Assembly (NCBI RefSeq): GCF_026914185.1
Contig: NC_070570.1
Span: forward strand, 2,232,001-2,296,000
Reading direction: 5' to 3'
Source of the DNA: Puccinia triticina
Lineage: Eukaryota > Basidiomycota > Pucciniomycetes > Pucciniales > Pucciniaceae
DNA: 64,000 nt
Each line of letters starts with the position of its first letter. Position 1 is the stretch's first letter. This document shows positions 31,029 through 42,801 of this stretch, in pieces. Position numbers and translations under genes: made by a program. The notes beneath the pieces were generated by a model that saw only the letters and a program-made list of their open reading frames with translations, was not told where the DNA came from and searched no databases.

Positions 31029-33143
31029 ATGAGGAAGTGCTTGTTGTTGTGCACCTGCTTGTCAGTATTTTCTGCAAGTCTCTATGCACAGTCTCTTCAA
31101 CATGAGAAGAGAGGACTGGCGGGCATGTTCGGATTCTCTCCATCTACACAGTCATCCAACCCCCAGGCTACAGGACCACCACGAGATCCATCCGCGCCCG
31201 TCAACGGTACCTGCAAAGCACTTCCATTGACAAGGGAAACGTGGAAAACTTTGAACTTGGACGAATATCTGCGCAAATATCCTGGCGGGGATCACCTTAC
31301 GGTTTCAGTAAGCTGAAGACTTGAGCTCCTCTCTCATTTTATTGTGTCTTGGTTGAACGTTCCCTCTTTCCTCAATACTCGTCTCTCTAGCAATACGCCG
31401 CCTCGAAAGGAACACCGAATTTCGACTGCGGTGTCGGAAACAAATGCAACGCAAACCAAGTAGGAATCTAAAAACCTTTCCTAGTCACGCATTCCCAATC
31501 AGCTGAGACACGCTCCTCGCTGTAGCTGTGCTATCCCGTCCCCGCTCCGGACTGGTACGTGCTTCTTGCGGTCCAGCAATGGAATATACAAACCAACACA
31601 ATCATCCGCGCTTTGTCCTATGGTGTCAATTTTGTCCAAGGTAAAGAGATTATCTCTCAGACATCTTTTAATCTTCATCAAGACTGACATATGCGTGACA
31701 TTGTTAAGCCACCATATCTATAATTCTTTCCGCCTTGTGAGTTATTTAATTCTCAAGTTATTTGAGCGAGATTTTTGAGATTTGCTGAGTCTTGATTTTC
31801 TCTCTAGATTTCCGGCGACGGATCCACGAATGATTCAGATGATGAAGCTCAATTTCGGAGTCAACGGGGCATTCAACATGGTCTGCAATACATTGATATT
31901 GGACATCTTGGTCCTTTTCAACAATGCACAACTTGGCTGGAATTTATTTTTCAACATCTTGAACAACATCATCACCGCTGCGTCTTATGCAGCTGCTGGC
32001 TTGCTACCTGTTCCCAAGGAGGCGAAACGTGATGCATTTACAGAGGTGAGTTTGCTCAAAGCTGACACACAACCCGGTCAATTTTAGTGAGACCTCAGAG
32101 ACTTACCCAAGTTCACATGCACGTAGTGGGCTCATCTCGTCGACGGCTTGGCTATGTACGAACAAAAAATGATCGATGGAATTACAGAGGAATCCCATAA
32201 AATTATCAACTCACCTATCAGCTCACCGGGAGGCATGGCAGACATCCTCAAGAACGGAACTTACATTGCACCTCTCGAGCAAATCTTCTTGCCCGCCGTT
32301 GAAACTGCTCTGAAGAATGTCACAACAGCACTTTTCTTGACCAGGATCCTTCGAGCAATGGTACGCGCCCGTGCGATTTTCAATCCTCTTCATTTCCCAT
32401 TGACAACTTCATCATCTAACGACCGTTTGATATTAGGACGCCTTTGTTACGGTCGGTAGTGTAAGTGCATTCTTTCATTTCACGTCGATCTAAACCCAGC
32501 AAATACTAAAACCATGTCGCTGTTCAGGATGTGTGCAATCATCAAGGGCCAAATGGCGCACTTAGTGGAGAAGACAAACTTTCTTACTGTGATAATACCG
32601 GGACGTGAGTAGTAAATTTCATACTACAACAACTTAGATGTACAACGACTAAAGATATGATTGGAATTCAGAATGTTTAACATTGTTCGGGTGAGCGAAG
32701 ATAAGGGCAAAGAGGACACCAGCTTCCCCAACGCCTTTGTGATCGATAATCGACTCGGCTTTTCGACCCAATTCTTGACAAACGCGTCGCTATCATGCCA
32801 GCAGAAGTATGGTGGTTTCGAGCACTTCCCCTGGGTTAACACGTAAGTGAGAAGAAGACTGGAGCTGCATCTTCTGGCCACCAAGAGGACTGTGTATTGA
32901 AATATTCTGCCTTTTTTTTTGATGCTTACCAAACTTCTAGGACTATACCCAGAGACCCATCTGCTGACTGTGTTGTTAACCTTCCGGTATGTGACCTTAG
33001 GAATAGAAGTGAGTCGATCCTCATTCCAAGATTGCATCAGATCGCGCTGGCTAAAACGTTTCTTTAATTCAGACGACGTACACAAGACCCTGAAGAAACA
33101 CGGAGTCGTAGCTGCCTGCCGTCAGATGGGCCTGCCCATTTGA
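31029..33143 (+). CDS. Secreted protein of unknown function, 11 exons (457 aa)
   Basis: Exons: 31029-31307, 31391-31459, 31526-31640, 31709-31736, 31808-32045, 32127-32360, 32437-32460, 32528-32604, 32672-32842, 32941-33008, 33073-33143. All junctions keep frame and have GT-AG ends. A signal peptide (MRKCLLLC...SASLYA) is followed by a KR site (EKRG), then a conserved-looking core: LDEYLRKYPGGDHLTV, FDCGVGNKCNANQLCYPVPAPDWYVLL and a hydrophobic LGWNLFFNILNNIITAASY. The second half has paired cysteines and N-glycosylation sites. Two exons are tiny (28 and 24 nt). The dense splicing and the LxxYPGG...C-GxG-C pattern suggest an old basidiomycete secreted family rather than a new effector, but I cannot name it. 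Confidence 0.8.
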
Positions 33144-34495
33144 CAAGTCAAACTACATACGGCTGAAAAGGGCCCGTTATCCCCTCATTCAGCGTTGTTT
33201 TTCTAACTATTTGCATACATAGGTCAATTCAGTCGAAAGGGGTGGACAGTTGAAGGGCACTTGATCATTCATTCACTTTGTATCTCTTAATCTAGTCTTG
33301 ATCAATTTCACTATGATAAAATAGAAATGACTCGCATCAATGATATAGTCGCAAAACCATGGGCATTCAATATAAAAGCCCCAAAAAATATAGCAAACCG
33401 CACTGGATGCCCGTTTGGGTTTTTTTATTTTTCTTTTCAGCTGCACATTTCTGGCAGTTCAATACACAGTAACTCCAAAATCCATGAGTAACTTTAGTTC
33501 ATCCCAACTAATGAAGTGTAAAGAATCCAATTTAGCTTGAAGCACATGAGGCATATTAAACAGTCATAATTGAGAAAATTGCCCAAATGGTGTTATCATC
33601 AATCACACTGATACCTCTGGGCCTGGCAGAAGCTTAACTGTTTTTAGTGTATGCCCAGTCCTGATTGAGCTAGGCAAAATACACACAGCTTCCTCCCTTA
33701 TGTTTTGAAACTCAAGTGTTGATCAACCCCTTTACAGATATGAAAAATACCTTGCAGCTGGAAGTTTGGCACTTGCTGTCAAGACGTTGTAGATTGATAC
33801 AGTGAACCCCATAATATTTGATTTCTTGAACATCGGAGTTTGGCCTCATGGATGGAAATAAAAGATTCCAGTGCCCCTTTCATTGTGCATATTTAGCTTC
33901 TAAAATGACAGAACTATGTTGTACATGTATAGTGTACAGGTTGCCTTTGACAGCAAGTAAGAACTTCATTGAATCATTGCTGTCAGGTGTAAAATTACAG
34001 GATTCATGAAATTTGACTATTTGGGAACATGGAAGTGACTCCTTTTCTGACACATATTGTATCTGTATATAGAATTTTACTAATGACAAAGTCATGAAAC
34101 AGTCAAAAACTGTTGATGTATTCATAAGTTTTTTTTTTTTTTTTTTTTTTTTTTTCCAAAGGCCATTAAAGCTTGAGATTAACAGCCATCTTTACAGCTT
34201 TCTCCACAAGTGCTGGTTGAGAGGTTGGCCCAAACAAAATGAAAAATTTCTGGCAATTTGCTCCACTTGGAGTGTTGATTCATTCATATACCTCCTCTCA
34301 GCAATGGAAATGCCATGTCTTGGTTTGCTTGAACCTTCTGTCTCGAACTTGGACAAAAAAACAGAAGAAGAATTTGAAACTCCATTAGTAGGTCTTGTAG
34401 AACCAGACGGATTCACAAAAGGATTTATTGAGAAGCAAACCAAAAGTCCAAAGCAGCAAGATTAGTTCACAACAGGCATATTTAGGGATCATCTG
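33144..34495. other. AT-rich region, no supported gene
   Basis: A run of 27 T lies at 34129-34155, readable on the minus strand as a poly(A) tail of a retroposed sequence. A frame at 34304-34465 (MEMPCLGLLEPS, LVGLVEPDGF) could be part of an unspliced neighbour of the next gene but is not supported on its own. Confidence 0.35.
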
Positions 34496-34882
34496 ATGGG
34501 TATGAAGAATCATGATAACATGTTCTGCAGATTTCTGTGTCTATTATCTCCAATCTTACTGACAATTTTCAATATTATAGAAAATTCACTTGTTAGAAAG
34601 AGTGTTCAATGCAGAGATTTATTATCATCTTTTTGTCAAACTGCCCATGTTGCAGAACAAAAACACCAACCAAGAAAATCAAACTGCATTTGTCAATTTG
34701 GTCATTGCAGCAGTCCCCATATTCCTCACAATAATAAGCCATATCCAGTAGATGATCCTTTCACAGAGCACATAGATACAAGCAGTAACTGGTCATTACC
34801 CATTGATGAATATGAGGAAACTTATCATCCGGCATCAAAAAAACAAAGATTGGATCTCAATTTGTCCTTGGGTCAATATTGA
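34496..34882 (+). CDS. Small predicted secreted protein with a C-terminal EAR motif (128 aa)
   Basis: Single-exon AT-rich frame. The N-terminus has a short polar start, a hydrophobic segment at residues ~10-27 (FCRFLCLLSPILLTIFNII) that can serve as a signal peptide, then a hydrophilic chain with cysteines (VQCRD, SFCQT, NCICQFGHC). The last residues are SKKQRLDLNLSLGQY, that is a short basic stretch followed by LDLNLSL. This fits the LxLxL class of the plant EAR repression motif (family knowledge: it recruits TOPLESS co-repressors; the smut effectors Jsi1 and Nkd1 use EAR motifs). Signal cleavage is not clear-cut, and a start at the ninth codon (Met) is also possible. A plant-nuclear effector role is inference. 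Confidence 0.5.
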   Translation: MGMKNHDNMFCRFLCLLSPILLTIFNIIENSLVRKSVQCRDLLSSFCQTAHVAEQKHQPRKSNCICQFGHCSSPHIPHNNKPYPVDDPFTEHIDTSSNWSLPIDEYEETYHPASKKQRLDLNLSLGQY

Positions 34883-36561
34883 GATGACCTGCTTGGCCAA
34901 TTGGATTCCCTGCAATCTGCAGGAGGGAATCATATGAGTAAATCAGCCTGTGGGATCTATTTACACAGAGATAAATTCCTAAAATATTTTTTGGCTTGGT
35001 GTCAGCCTTAGAGTCAACTCAGCTGACCTAAAGTCTGCCTTTCTATACTTTTTACATATGAATTACTTCATATCTTTTTCATCTTATGAGATAACCTTGT
35101 TTTAGCTTCATATTCTGTTTCCTCATGCAATTTTAACCCTAGTTACAACTTACCAATTCTTTGTAACTACACTCCTTCCCTGAGTTATTGAGTTGTGGCG
35201 CGCATGCGCAGTTGTGACGTGTCAGCGCTACCAGGCGCGCCAAACCACATGTACATATGTGAATTACATAAGCAAACTGTGAAAATTTTCGTAGTCTGGA
35301 TCCCCCTTGCCTGAGGCGGATACACAGACTTCAGCACACCAGAACCACACCCCAGATAACCCTAGGATCACCACCAGAGAGTTTACAACACTCCAAGTAT
35401 ACCTACCGTCACAGGCGCCTAGTATATTGACAGTAAGTAACCTCTTTCACTGAACCTTGTTTATCTCAGTGGTACAACTCTGGGTCTTGCTTGATCTGCT
35501 CTTTTCTGTTGGCCTTTGCCTCATTCTTGATCACAGGGCTGTCCCTCCTTAACTGCATTCTTTTTCTGTGGTTTTTGTAAGAAACAAACCAGATAGGTTT
35601 CCCTTTAAAGAACCTTGACTATCCAGAAGGAAGCTAAAAAATTGTGGCTGGATTAAACTTATCTAATCCAGGATCCCTCCACGTTTCTTTGGTGAGAGGA
35701 GGCTGTAGCACTCTCTAGCACAGCTTGGCAGCACTCTTCGGAAGAGTTAGCATTGCCAGCGGACGTGCATTCCCACCAGAATAACCTTGAATATCTGTTT
35801 ATCTTGATCCTGCTCAGTTTCTCTCTCTCTTTCTCTCTCTCTTTTATATTTGTATTTTCTTTATCCAAAGAAATCCAAATATTCCCCCTTTCTTTCTTGT
35901 GTCCTGCTGTCACTATAGAGACTCAGGCTCACACTTGGCTTGATGTTGAACTAGAGGCCAAGGCGGCTTTGCCGCTGCAGATACAAAGTCTAGGCCTGTC
36001 TTTTTCCCTGATTGAGGACAGCATGGAGACCATAGATATGCACTCCTCCTCAGTAACTCCCATTCCAGTGTGATGATTGAGTCTCAATTTTGATTTCCAT
36101 CTCAAGAGGACGACTTTGCTCACTGAGCCTAGATACCAATATATCATACATGTCTCTGAGCCATGGTCAATCTATGCTCCCAGCTGCAAGAGGGGGGGGA
36201 AGTGTCTTTGGGGAGGCTGAGGCGGCCTCAGGGCCAAGAAAGACATGGTTGGGGGGCGATGGGCAGGACAGTTGAGAGAACGGGGAACGCAGAGAGGTCA
36301 TTGGAACAGTTGAGGGTGGCAGCAGCCTGTTTGCCGCGGTGACGGCAACTGTGGGGAGGGAACAGCATTGCACTGGGGCTGGCAGGTGGATGGCGAGGTA
36401 TTCGGCGGGGAGAATTTAAGCCAGCTGTAGAGCAGGTGGAGCTGGATCTGGACATGTCGCCAACAGTTATGTAGCTCATCTGCCCCTTCCACAGCCCAAT
36501 CAGCGGCAGGATTTCCCGGGAGAGATCCAACACCTATTCTGCTCCACTTCCCCCGCCCTCT
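34883..36561. other. Repeat-rich region without a supported gene
   Basis: 35190-35450 (GTGGCGCGCATGCGC..., GCGGATACACAGAC...) has the look of a solo LTR, but I could not define both ends or a target duplication. A CT-rich tract lies at 35818-35845. 36100-36560 together with 40360-40760 forms the sequence into which the hAT element inserted. Confidence 0.35.
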
Positions 36562-36569
36562 GTCCCCGG

Positions 36570-39500
36570 TAGAGATGGCGGCTGATACCCGGGTACCCAA
36601 AACAGGTGCGGGTACCCGGCTCAAAAATCCCAGAATCTCAATACCCGCACCTGTGCAGGGGGGCAGGGGCAAGTACCCGGGTACTTGTTGCAAGTACCCG
36701 CGGATGCTGACGCTTTTTGAAGACTCTTGCATTGCTAATAAGAAATATCATATATATATATAAATCCTAACCCTTCATTTTCTTGCCGATTTGCCTTGAC
36801 TTTTCCTAATAGACTCTTTTGCTTTTTGCTGCTTTGCCTCGTTCACCTTATTTGCCTTCCATTTATGTAACACTCCTGGTTTAATTATACCATTCTTCGA
36901 GTAAAAAGCCACGGCCATACCTTTCGTGACTGACAAAGGACTGAGCCGACGCCTTTGGAGGGAAACATAATCCCTCCCAAAGCTGAACGATTGTTCAACA
37001 TTGATGGTCGTTGCTGCGGTAGATGTAAGGCTGTTGGCGAAGCAAACCAGACATCCAGGACAGGGAAACCTTACCAGGACAGCTTAAGACATCAAGGGCC
37101 ATCTGCAGCAGACCCCCGTGATGATTTCCTGCACGCCTTTGTCGCATCCACCATTTGAGGGGATTCACCGGCTGACCATCGGCCGTCAAAGTTAACCCTC
37201 CAGCGAGCCACATGTGAATCGGATCGCTTGATGCGTTACCTCCTCGAGCTTCGGAGGCACCAATCAAACCTGCAAGAACTCCTTTTTGGGGCTGTATTAC
37301 AGTGAGGTATTCAGTTTAGATCAAATTGGAATCGATGGATTATGATATACTTATCCCATGTACTCACCTTGGGACAAGAGATTGGTGTTTGTGAAGACAA
37401 TGGCTGGTGAGATACAGGTTTGTAATAGGTTTCCCACATATCACGAGTGAGCCTGATCAATTCTTTGATCCATTCTGGTTGCCACTTAGCGAGCTTGAAG
37501 TAGTCATCTTTGAACGATGGATGCAGAACTGTAGAAACACCATCAGTAAAATAAGAGATCCGCAGTAATTATCAAAACCATACCCATAGAAACCCGGTAT
37601 AATGGAGAGCAGTCGGTCAGAGTATAGTATTTATTTGTGAGCTGAAGTCCAGCACGGCAGGCATTTCTCAATGCCGGGGGGTAATCGTCGCGCTTATCTG
37701 AGATGGCAGAAGAAAGATGGCTAGTAATCTGGTCGATGAAGACAACAATGTCGGCAATTCGAGCAGCTCCACGCATTGAGACCTGGAGAGTAATGTCATA
37801 AAAAGGTTGAAGAACCTCAACGAGGTCACGCGCTAAGTCGAGATCCTCCCGGTGGATGTGATATTGTCGCGCTGGACCATGGCGTTTGTCTTTCTGCCAC
37901 TCAAGGCTTGAATTTGAATAGTATCAATCAGCACTGACAGTTGAGGTTGCAAGTAGGAAAAAAAAATCGACTCACATTGCTGCTGAGCATCGCAGTATAT
38001 CTTTCAATTGTTCCAGAGTTGCATTCCACCGGGTCCGAATGTCATGCCCAACATTATGTGGTGTTGAACACTCACAATCCTGACAGATCTCTTTGAAGAG
38101 AGTTTTTGAATTTGGAGACTTATTCAACTTCCTGGAAATGGCTTGGAACTTCATTTATTATCTTCAGTAATTGATTGATCAAATTATTAATGAGTTGGAG
38201 ATGGTTGCTTACCTTGGCTAAGGTCTCCTTGCACGATTTGGAAGTGTATTGATCATCCTCCTCCTCGTCGCTCAACTCAATCACATTGATGTCCTCCAGT
38301 TCAATCTCATCTTCACCGGTGAGCTCAGCGGCCAAGATATGGTTGTCCTCGCCTTCGTCGCGGTTGTCATCATAGTCATGATCTGATTCATCAGTAGTAA
38401 ACCTAAGTGTAAATGTGTAAAAATAAGTCACAGTACCAATGTCGCAGAGAGCTTATAATCAGATTAAAACTTACAGTTTTATTTGTTCTTCTGGATCTTC
38501 ATATTCCTCATTATCGTCAGATTCTTGGTCCTCATCATCGAGTGAGCTTGCCGCGGTACGATTGCTTTTGTGGCTTCCAAATGGTCGCAAGATCACCTGA
38601 GCAATCAAGTTCAGGATGTGAGCAAAGCAGCGGATCCATTGACCTTCACCTTTGATCCTGGGCCATTTGAAAGATTTGATCGCTTCAATCACAGTCTGGT
38701 TGTTCGAAGCGTTGTCGGTCACGATCCCAAAAATCTATTAATTGTAAAAATAACTGATTGATTGGCAAAACAAAATTGAATAAAAACGAGATCAATCAAA
38801 AATCTGACCTTATCCTTCACATCAAATTTCTCAACAATAAGCTGTACTATTTCAGCCAGATAGAAACCCGTGTGGCTTTGTTGCAGCTTGACAAAGTCGA
38901 GAGGCATTGCCTCCAAGTGATATCCACCAGCGTCTTCTTCAACTAGACGATATATCACTGTACCTAGTATATTGAAACCATTCGGGGACTGCCACACATC
39001 TAGCCCCAAGTACATTGCACCGTGATGGTTCTAGATTAAGAAAAGAGTGGGTATTTAATGAGGAGAGGATTCAAGTACATAGACCATTAAGGAAACTTAC
39101 CCGAAGTGATTCTATTATTGTCTCCTGCACGGCGGTATATAATCGAGCTATGTCCTCCGAAACAGTTCTGCGTGCCGGTAGATTCTTGTGGACCACCGGG
39201 TGCAATAAGCGTCGATGAGCTTCGTCTCCAAGAGCTGAAAAAGGTCGGGCAGCTTCAGCACACCAAACGGCACACAGCTGGGGTACCTGGAAATCAATTC
39301 AGACTCAGTGACAACTTGCTGAAATTCTCGGGAAGGGAAAGGGAAAAAATTGGCTCACTTCTCACGGATCAATATCACCTGTCCCAGATATCCCCATGGA
39401 AGCCAGTTTTTGGTTATGACTTGCCTCCCGTTCTTTCTTGGAGCAGCTCGCTACATGTTTAGATAAATTTGATGGGGAAGTGTTGTAAATCGGCCGATGT

Positions 39501-40351
39501 ATTTTGCTGCCACAACTGAAAAAATTCAAAGAGATGATGATCAATCATCATTAGATACAGGTAGGACAAAAATACAATAACGGCGATGAAATTGACTTAC
39601 GTTTTACAAGGGTAAGCAATCATCCTCCGACCGTTTTTGTCGAGTAAATCGGAGAGTTGCGGGGTTTCAAAAGCAGCATAGCATGAGCTGAGACGATTTC
39701 CGTGAAGTCTCTGTGCTTTTTCTGGAAGGTCACAAAGTCATAAAGACTAAAGTTAATTTTTAGGTTAATCTTGAGTAAAAGTTGACTTGACTTACTGAGC
39801 TCTTGCTCATCAGAAAGCCCTCTAACCTTTCCGTTCTGAGTGCTTGCTGGAGTTTCGGAGTCATTGACATTCTCATTTCCATCAGAATTGTCGGGTACGT
39901 CAACTATTGTGCGGCTTCGTTTTTTTCCAGATGGTTCAGAAGGTTCTTGATTTCTGGCCGGGATTGAGATAGAAGAAGATGTTCATCCGGTTGACTTGTG
40001 GCGCTTCCTGCTTCTTCCCATGGTGGAGGCTGAGTGGTATGGTGATTCGGTGAAGAGGGGACTGACAGTACGGATCTCTATTCTCCGGCGACAGGGTTGA
40101 GTCAGGTACACAGCAATATGCTTGTATCTATAAGCATGTGTCCAGATATATGTATACATATCTTGACCGGCAAAATTGGGCGGGTGCTGGCAAGTACTTG
40201 GTCCAAGTACTTGCCAAATTTTCACCTCAAAAGTTGACACCCGCACCCGCACCCGGCACCTGTTTGCGGGTACCTGTCTTTGTGTCTTTGAAAACAGGTA
40301 CCCGCAAACAGGTGCCGGGTACCCGCAAACAAGTACCTGCTGACATCTCTA
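36570..40351 (-). mobile_element. hAT-superfamily DNA transposon, both ends present (3,782 bp)
   Basis: An 8-bp target duplication GTCCCCGG lies at 36562-36569 and 40352-40359, as expected for hAT. Terminal inverted repeats begin TAGAGATG; the subterminal DNA is packed with repeats of GGGTACC/GTACTTG words (36585-36705 and 40190-40345), typical transposase-binding clusters. It encodes a transposase on the minus strand. Confidence 0.92.
36775..40021 (-). pseudogene. hAT transposase, early in-frame stop
   Basis: The frame starts at ATG 40021 (MGRSRKRHKSTG) and meets TGA at codon 13, after which the same frame continues as a normal rust hAT N-terminus (SEPSGKKRSRTIVDV). Then follow the BED-type finger (PCK..., CGSKIHRPIYNTSPSNLSKHVASC), catalytic-core blocks (LGLDVWQSPNGFNILG, TDNASNNQTV, GQWIRCFAHILNLIAQ), RTRWNATLEQL, and the hATC dimerisation end (NPLKWWM, LLQMALDVLSCP, then after an intron TINVEQSFSFGRDYVS) to TGA 36775-36777. 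Several introns are needed; I verified the last (donor after the G of CCTG, acceptor ACCGCAG). Unless an upstream start or intron removes the codon-13 stop, the copy is not autonomous. Confidence 0.8.
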
Positions 40352-40359
40352 GTCCCCGG

Positions 40360-40726
40360 ATATTCCTCAAGATCTCATTGTCTGTAGGCCCGTTTAGCGA
40401 GATCCTCAAACCGGCCAACCAGAGGAGTGAACAGGGTCTAATCAAAGCCTGCACTGGCCTCGACAGACATCAGGAGCTGCTTGGCCTCCACACTGTTCAA
40501 CAATTCCTTATTCCCCAGTCTGTTATAGATCTTGACATAGAAATGTGACCTACAGAGTCATGGAGATGTGTGGGGGCTCTCAACAGGTCATTGTTCCCCT
40601 GCCAGCCCTGGAAGCTGGCCAGGATCCAGTTGCAGCTGATGTACACCTTGGCCAGCTGTTCAAGACCCTTCATCCCCAGGTTCATCTTGGCCCGACTCAA
40701 CCCTCCCCCCTGCAGAGGTTAAAGGC
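40360..40726. other. Sequence right of the hAT element
   Basis: Continuation of the host sequence split by hAT. Minus-strand reading contains GLEQLAKVYISCNWIL and SVEAKQLLMSVEAS with stops, so it is probably a decayed transposon-related frame. Family not recognised. Confidence 0.3.
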
Positions 40727-40885
40727 TTGTCAAGTGGACTTGGGTCCCTGCGGGACGGGGCCCGTCGACTCAGTTAAGCTAGAGTGATTTGCGGAGGCTC
40801 CCTTTGCAAGGGGTACTTTGCGTCAGCCAGGCTGCACCAGGCCCTCCGAAGAGAGTCTGGTGTGAGTTGGCAAATCACTTGACAA
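40727..40885. mobile_element. MITE-like element, 159 bp
   Basis: 10-bp terminal inverted repeats TTGTCAAGTG (40727-40736) and CACTTGACAA (40876-40885), with further internal symmetry (GTGATTTGC / GCAAATCAC). Non-coding. Confidence 0.5.
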
Positions 40886-42320
40886 CCATTTTTCTTCTTA
40901 TCCAGTTGATAATAATTTTTTTTCTGGAATGAAAGGAAGAGGTGGTGTCAATTCCTCAGCTTATATGCTCTGAAATGCTGTTCTGACTCTCCTGGGCACT
41001 TAACCAACCCCCAATCAAGTCAGAGAGGAGTATGATAGGGAGAGCACAAAATGCAGCATGTAAACAGCTTGACCAACTCTTCAGGGCACCTAACCGACCT
41101 CCTGTTGAGTGATAAAGAAGTTGCCAAGAATGATGGGGGGGCTGGAGCGGGTTAAAACAGAAAAGGTATATATAGGAATCAGGCTGCTCTCCTGCCTGGT
41201 GAGGTACTTGTACTACATATTACAGGATTTATAACAAATCCTGACACTGACACGTGTTTGAGTACTGCTACCATTGTATACATACACTGATACAGACTGA
41301 TACTGATCCCACATGTTTGGTGGATGCTTGAAGCGGAAGCAAGGAAGGATGGCTAGATTAGAAACATGAAACATGATTGACCAGAATTTCTGGTTCAGAG
41401 CCATTTTTGTCTAGGAGTGTCGGCTCAGGCACCATGTTTGGCTAGGAATGTCGGCTCAGAGCCATGGTGGCTGTTTTGTCGCGCCAGAGGCGCCGTCAGA
41501 CCAACACCAAAGTGGCCGGATTGTTGCTCTGAAAGCATAACAATGGCCACTTTGTCGGTTCATTTGTCCATTTTGTCGTGTATTCACCGGCATTTCACAA
41601 AAAAAACACAAATTTGGCCGTTTTTGTTGGTCCAGCACCTCCATAGGAAGGGTGTTTGAGATTTCAGAAATCCAACATTTGAGGAATTGAACTTTTGAAA
41701 TGGCAGTACGCCTGTATGGTTGCCAGGCCACTACTCCCCATTCAAATTTCTGTACTGGGTCGGCAGAGGTTGCAAATGGGTACATGTATACATACCACCA
41801 ATTCTTGGACCGGCTTGTCCGACAACTAACTCCTCTAGCCAACCTAGTTCTGGGATATGGCAGTCCAACAAGAGGTCAGACTTGCCTGTCCGAGCAGATG
41901 GGCCAATTGGTGATGGCCATGTCCAAGAACTGCTCGGACAGGCTGCTCTGAGGACTTGTTGGACCTACCGGTCCAAACTGGTGCCGGTACATAGTTTGAC
42001 CTGCTTGCCGAGGTCTTTGGCAAGCAAGGAACATTGTACTCACACAAGGGAACCTCCTGGGCCAGCGGAGCATCCGGTTTAAGCTCTGGTCCTGGAGCTG
42101 TATTCCAGCTGTCCTGGCCCGTGTCACAGATATCTTGCCCCTGCCTACCCACTCTGGCAGGCTACTTGGTCAGGGATGCACAAATGTTTATATGTGCACC
42201 CTGTTGTTTGAAGCTTGCCCAAGAGATTTTTGAAATCAAAAATCTTTCATTTTGATTTTGTTTCAAAATTGTTTTCAAATACTTTCAAAATAAAACTCAA
42301 ATATTTGTTTATAAATGGAG
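40886..42320. other. Repeat-derived region
   Basis: A short direct duplication at 41390-41465 (GTCTAGGAGTGTCGGCTCAG / GGCTAGGAATGTCGGCTCAG). Dyad repeats of CCGAGCAG/CTGCTCGG appear at 41880-41945. No gene is supported. Confidence 0.35.
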
Positions 42321-42574
42321 CCTTACACCACAGGTGAAGATTTTCGGAATGATTTTGATCAGCACCCGAAATGAGTTTGGCCCGACTGCCTGCAAGGGGA
42401 AACCGTCGCCAGTTGGTCGGTGTTTTCACTGGAAAATTCCAGGAACCCTACTGGAAGGCAATCCGTGAGAATTTCGGATTCCCAACGCTCGTCTGAATTG
42501 ATTTTACTTGCAATTTGGAATGGTTACGGCTGTCCCAGGCTTTGGAAGGCTCAAAATAAGATTTGGGCAAGTTA

Positions 42575-42645
42575 GGTAGACAAAAGAAGGGATTGAACAT
42601 GCAACATCTCGCTGATCAATCCCATTGAAGCTCCTTACCAACTGC
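42575..42645 (-). other. tRNA-like remnant with A- and B-box-like motifs
   Basis: On the minus strand TGGCAGTTGGTAAGGAGC resembles an A box and GTTCAATCCC (42598-42589) a B box. The acceptor stem cannot be closed because the nested element starts at its 5' side. It could be a SINE head or a broken tRNA gene. Confidence 0.3.
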
Positions 42646-42801
42646 CACTACAGGCATGTAGCTGTCGCTGCGGGATGCAGCGTCACCCTGTGGTTGCAAG
42701 CCCGCGTGACTGCGCAGATAGGCGCAGTCACTGCGGCCGCGACCCCAAATGCAACGTCAGGTGACGCTGCGGGCCGCAACGACACCTATTTGCCTGTAGT
42801 G
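42646..42801. mobile_element. Nested MITE, 156 bp, with ~40-bp inverted repeats
   Basis: Starts CACTACAGGCA and ends TGCCTGTAGTG. The next ~30 bp of each arm also pair (TGTCGCTGCGG / TGTCGTTGCGG; CAGCGTCACC on both). Very GC-rich centre, no coding capacity. Confidence 0.7.

Noticed and set aside
34129..34155. T27 tract as promoter element of the EAR-motif gene
   Set aside because: Homopolymer tracts also occur at 43775 (G), 50362 (T) and 9644 (C) next to repeats; it is more likely a retroposition tail or slippage product.
35190..35450. Solo LTR of a gypsy-type element
   Set aside because: Composition fits but neither terminus nor target duplication could be fixed; left only as a remark in the region entry.
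36175..36560. Minus-strand frames (PLIGLWKGQMSYI...) left of hAT
   Set aside because: Contain no recognisable domain and do not join convincingly with the continuation at 40360 after removing hAT.
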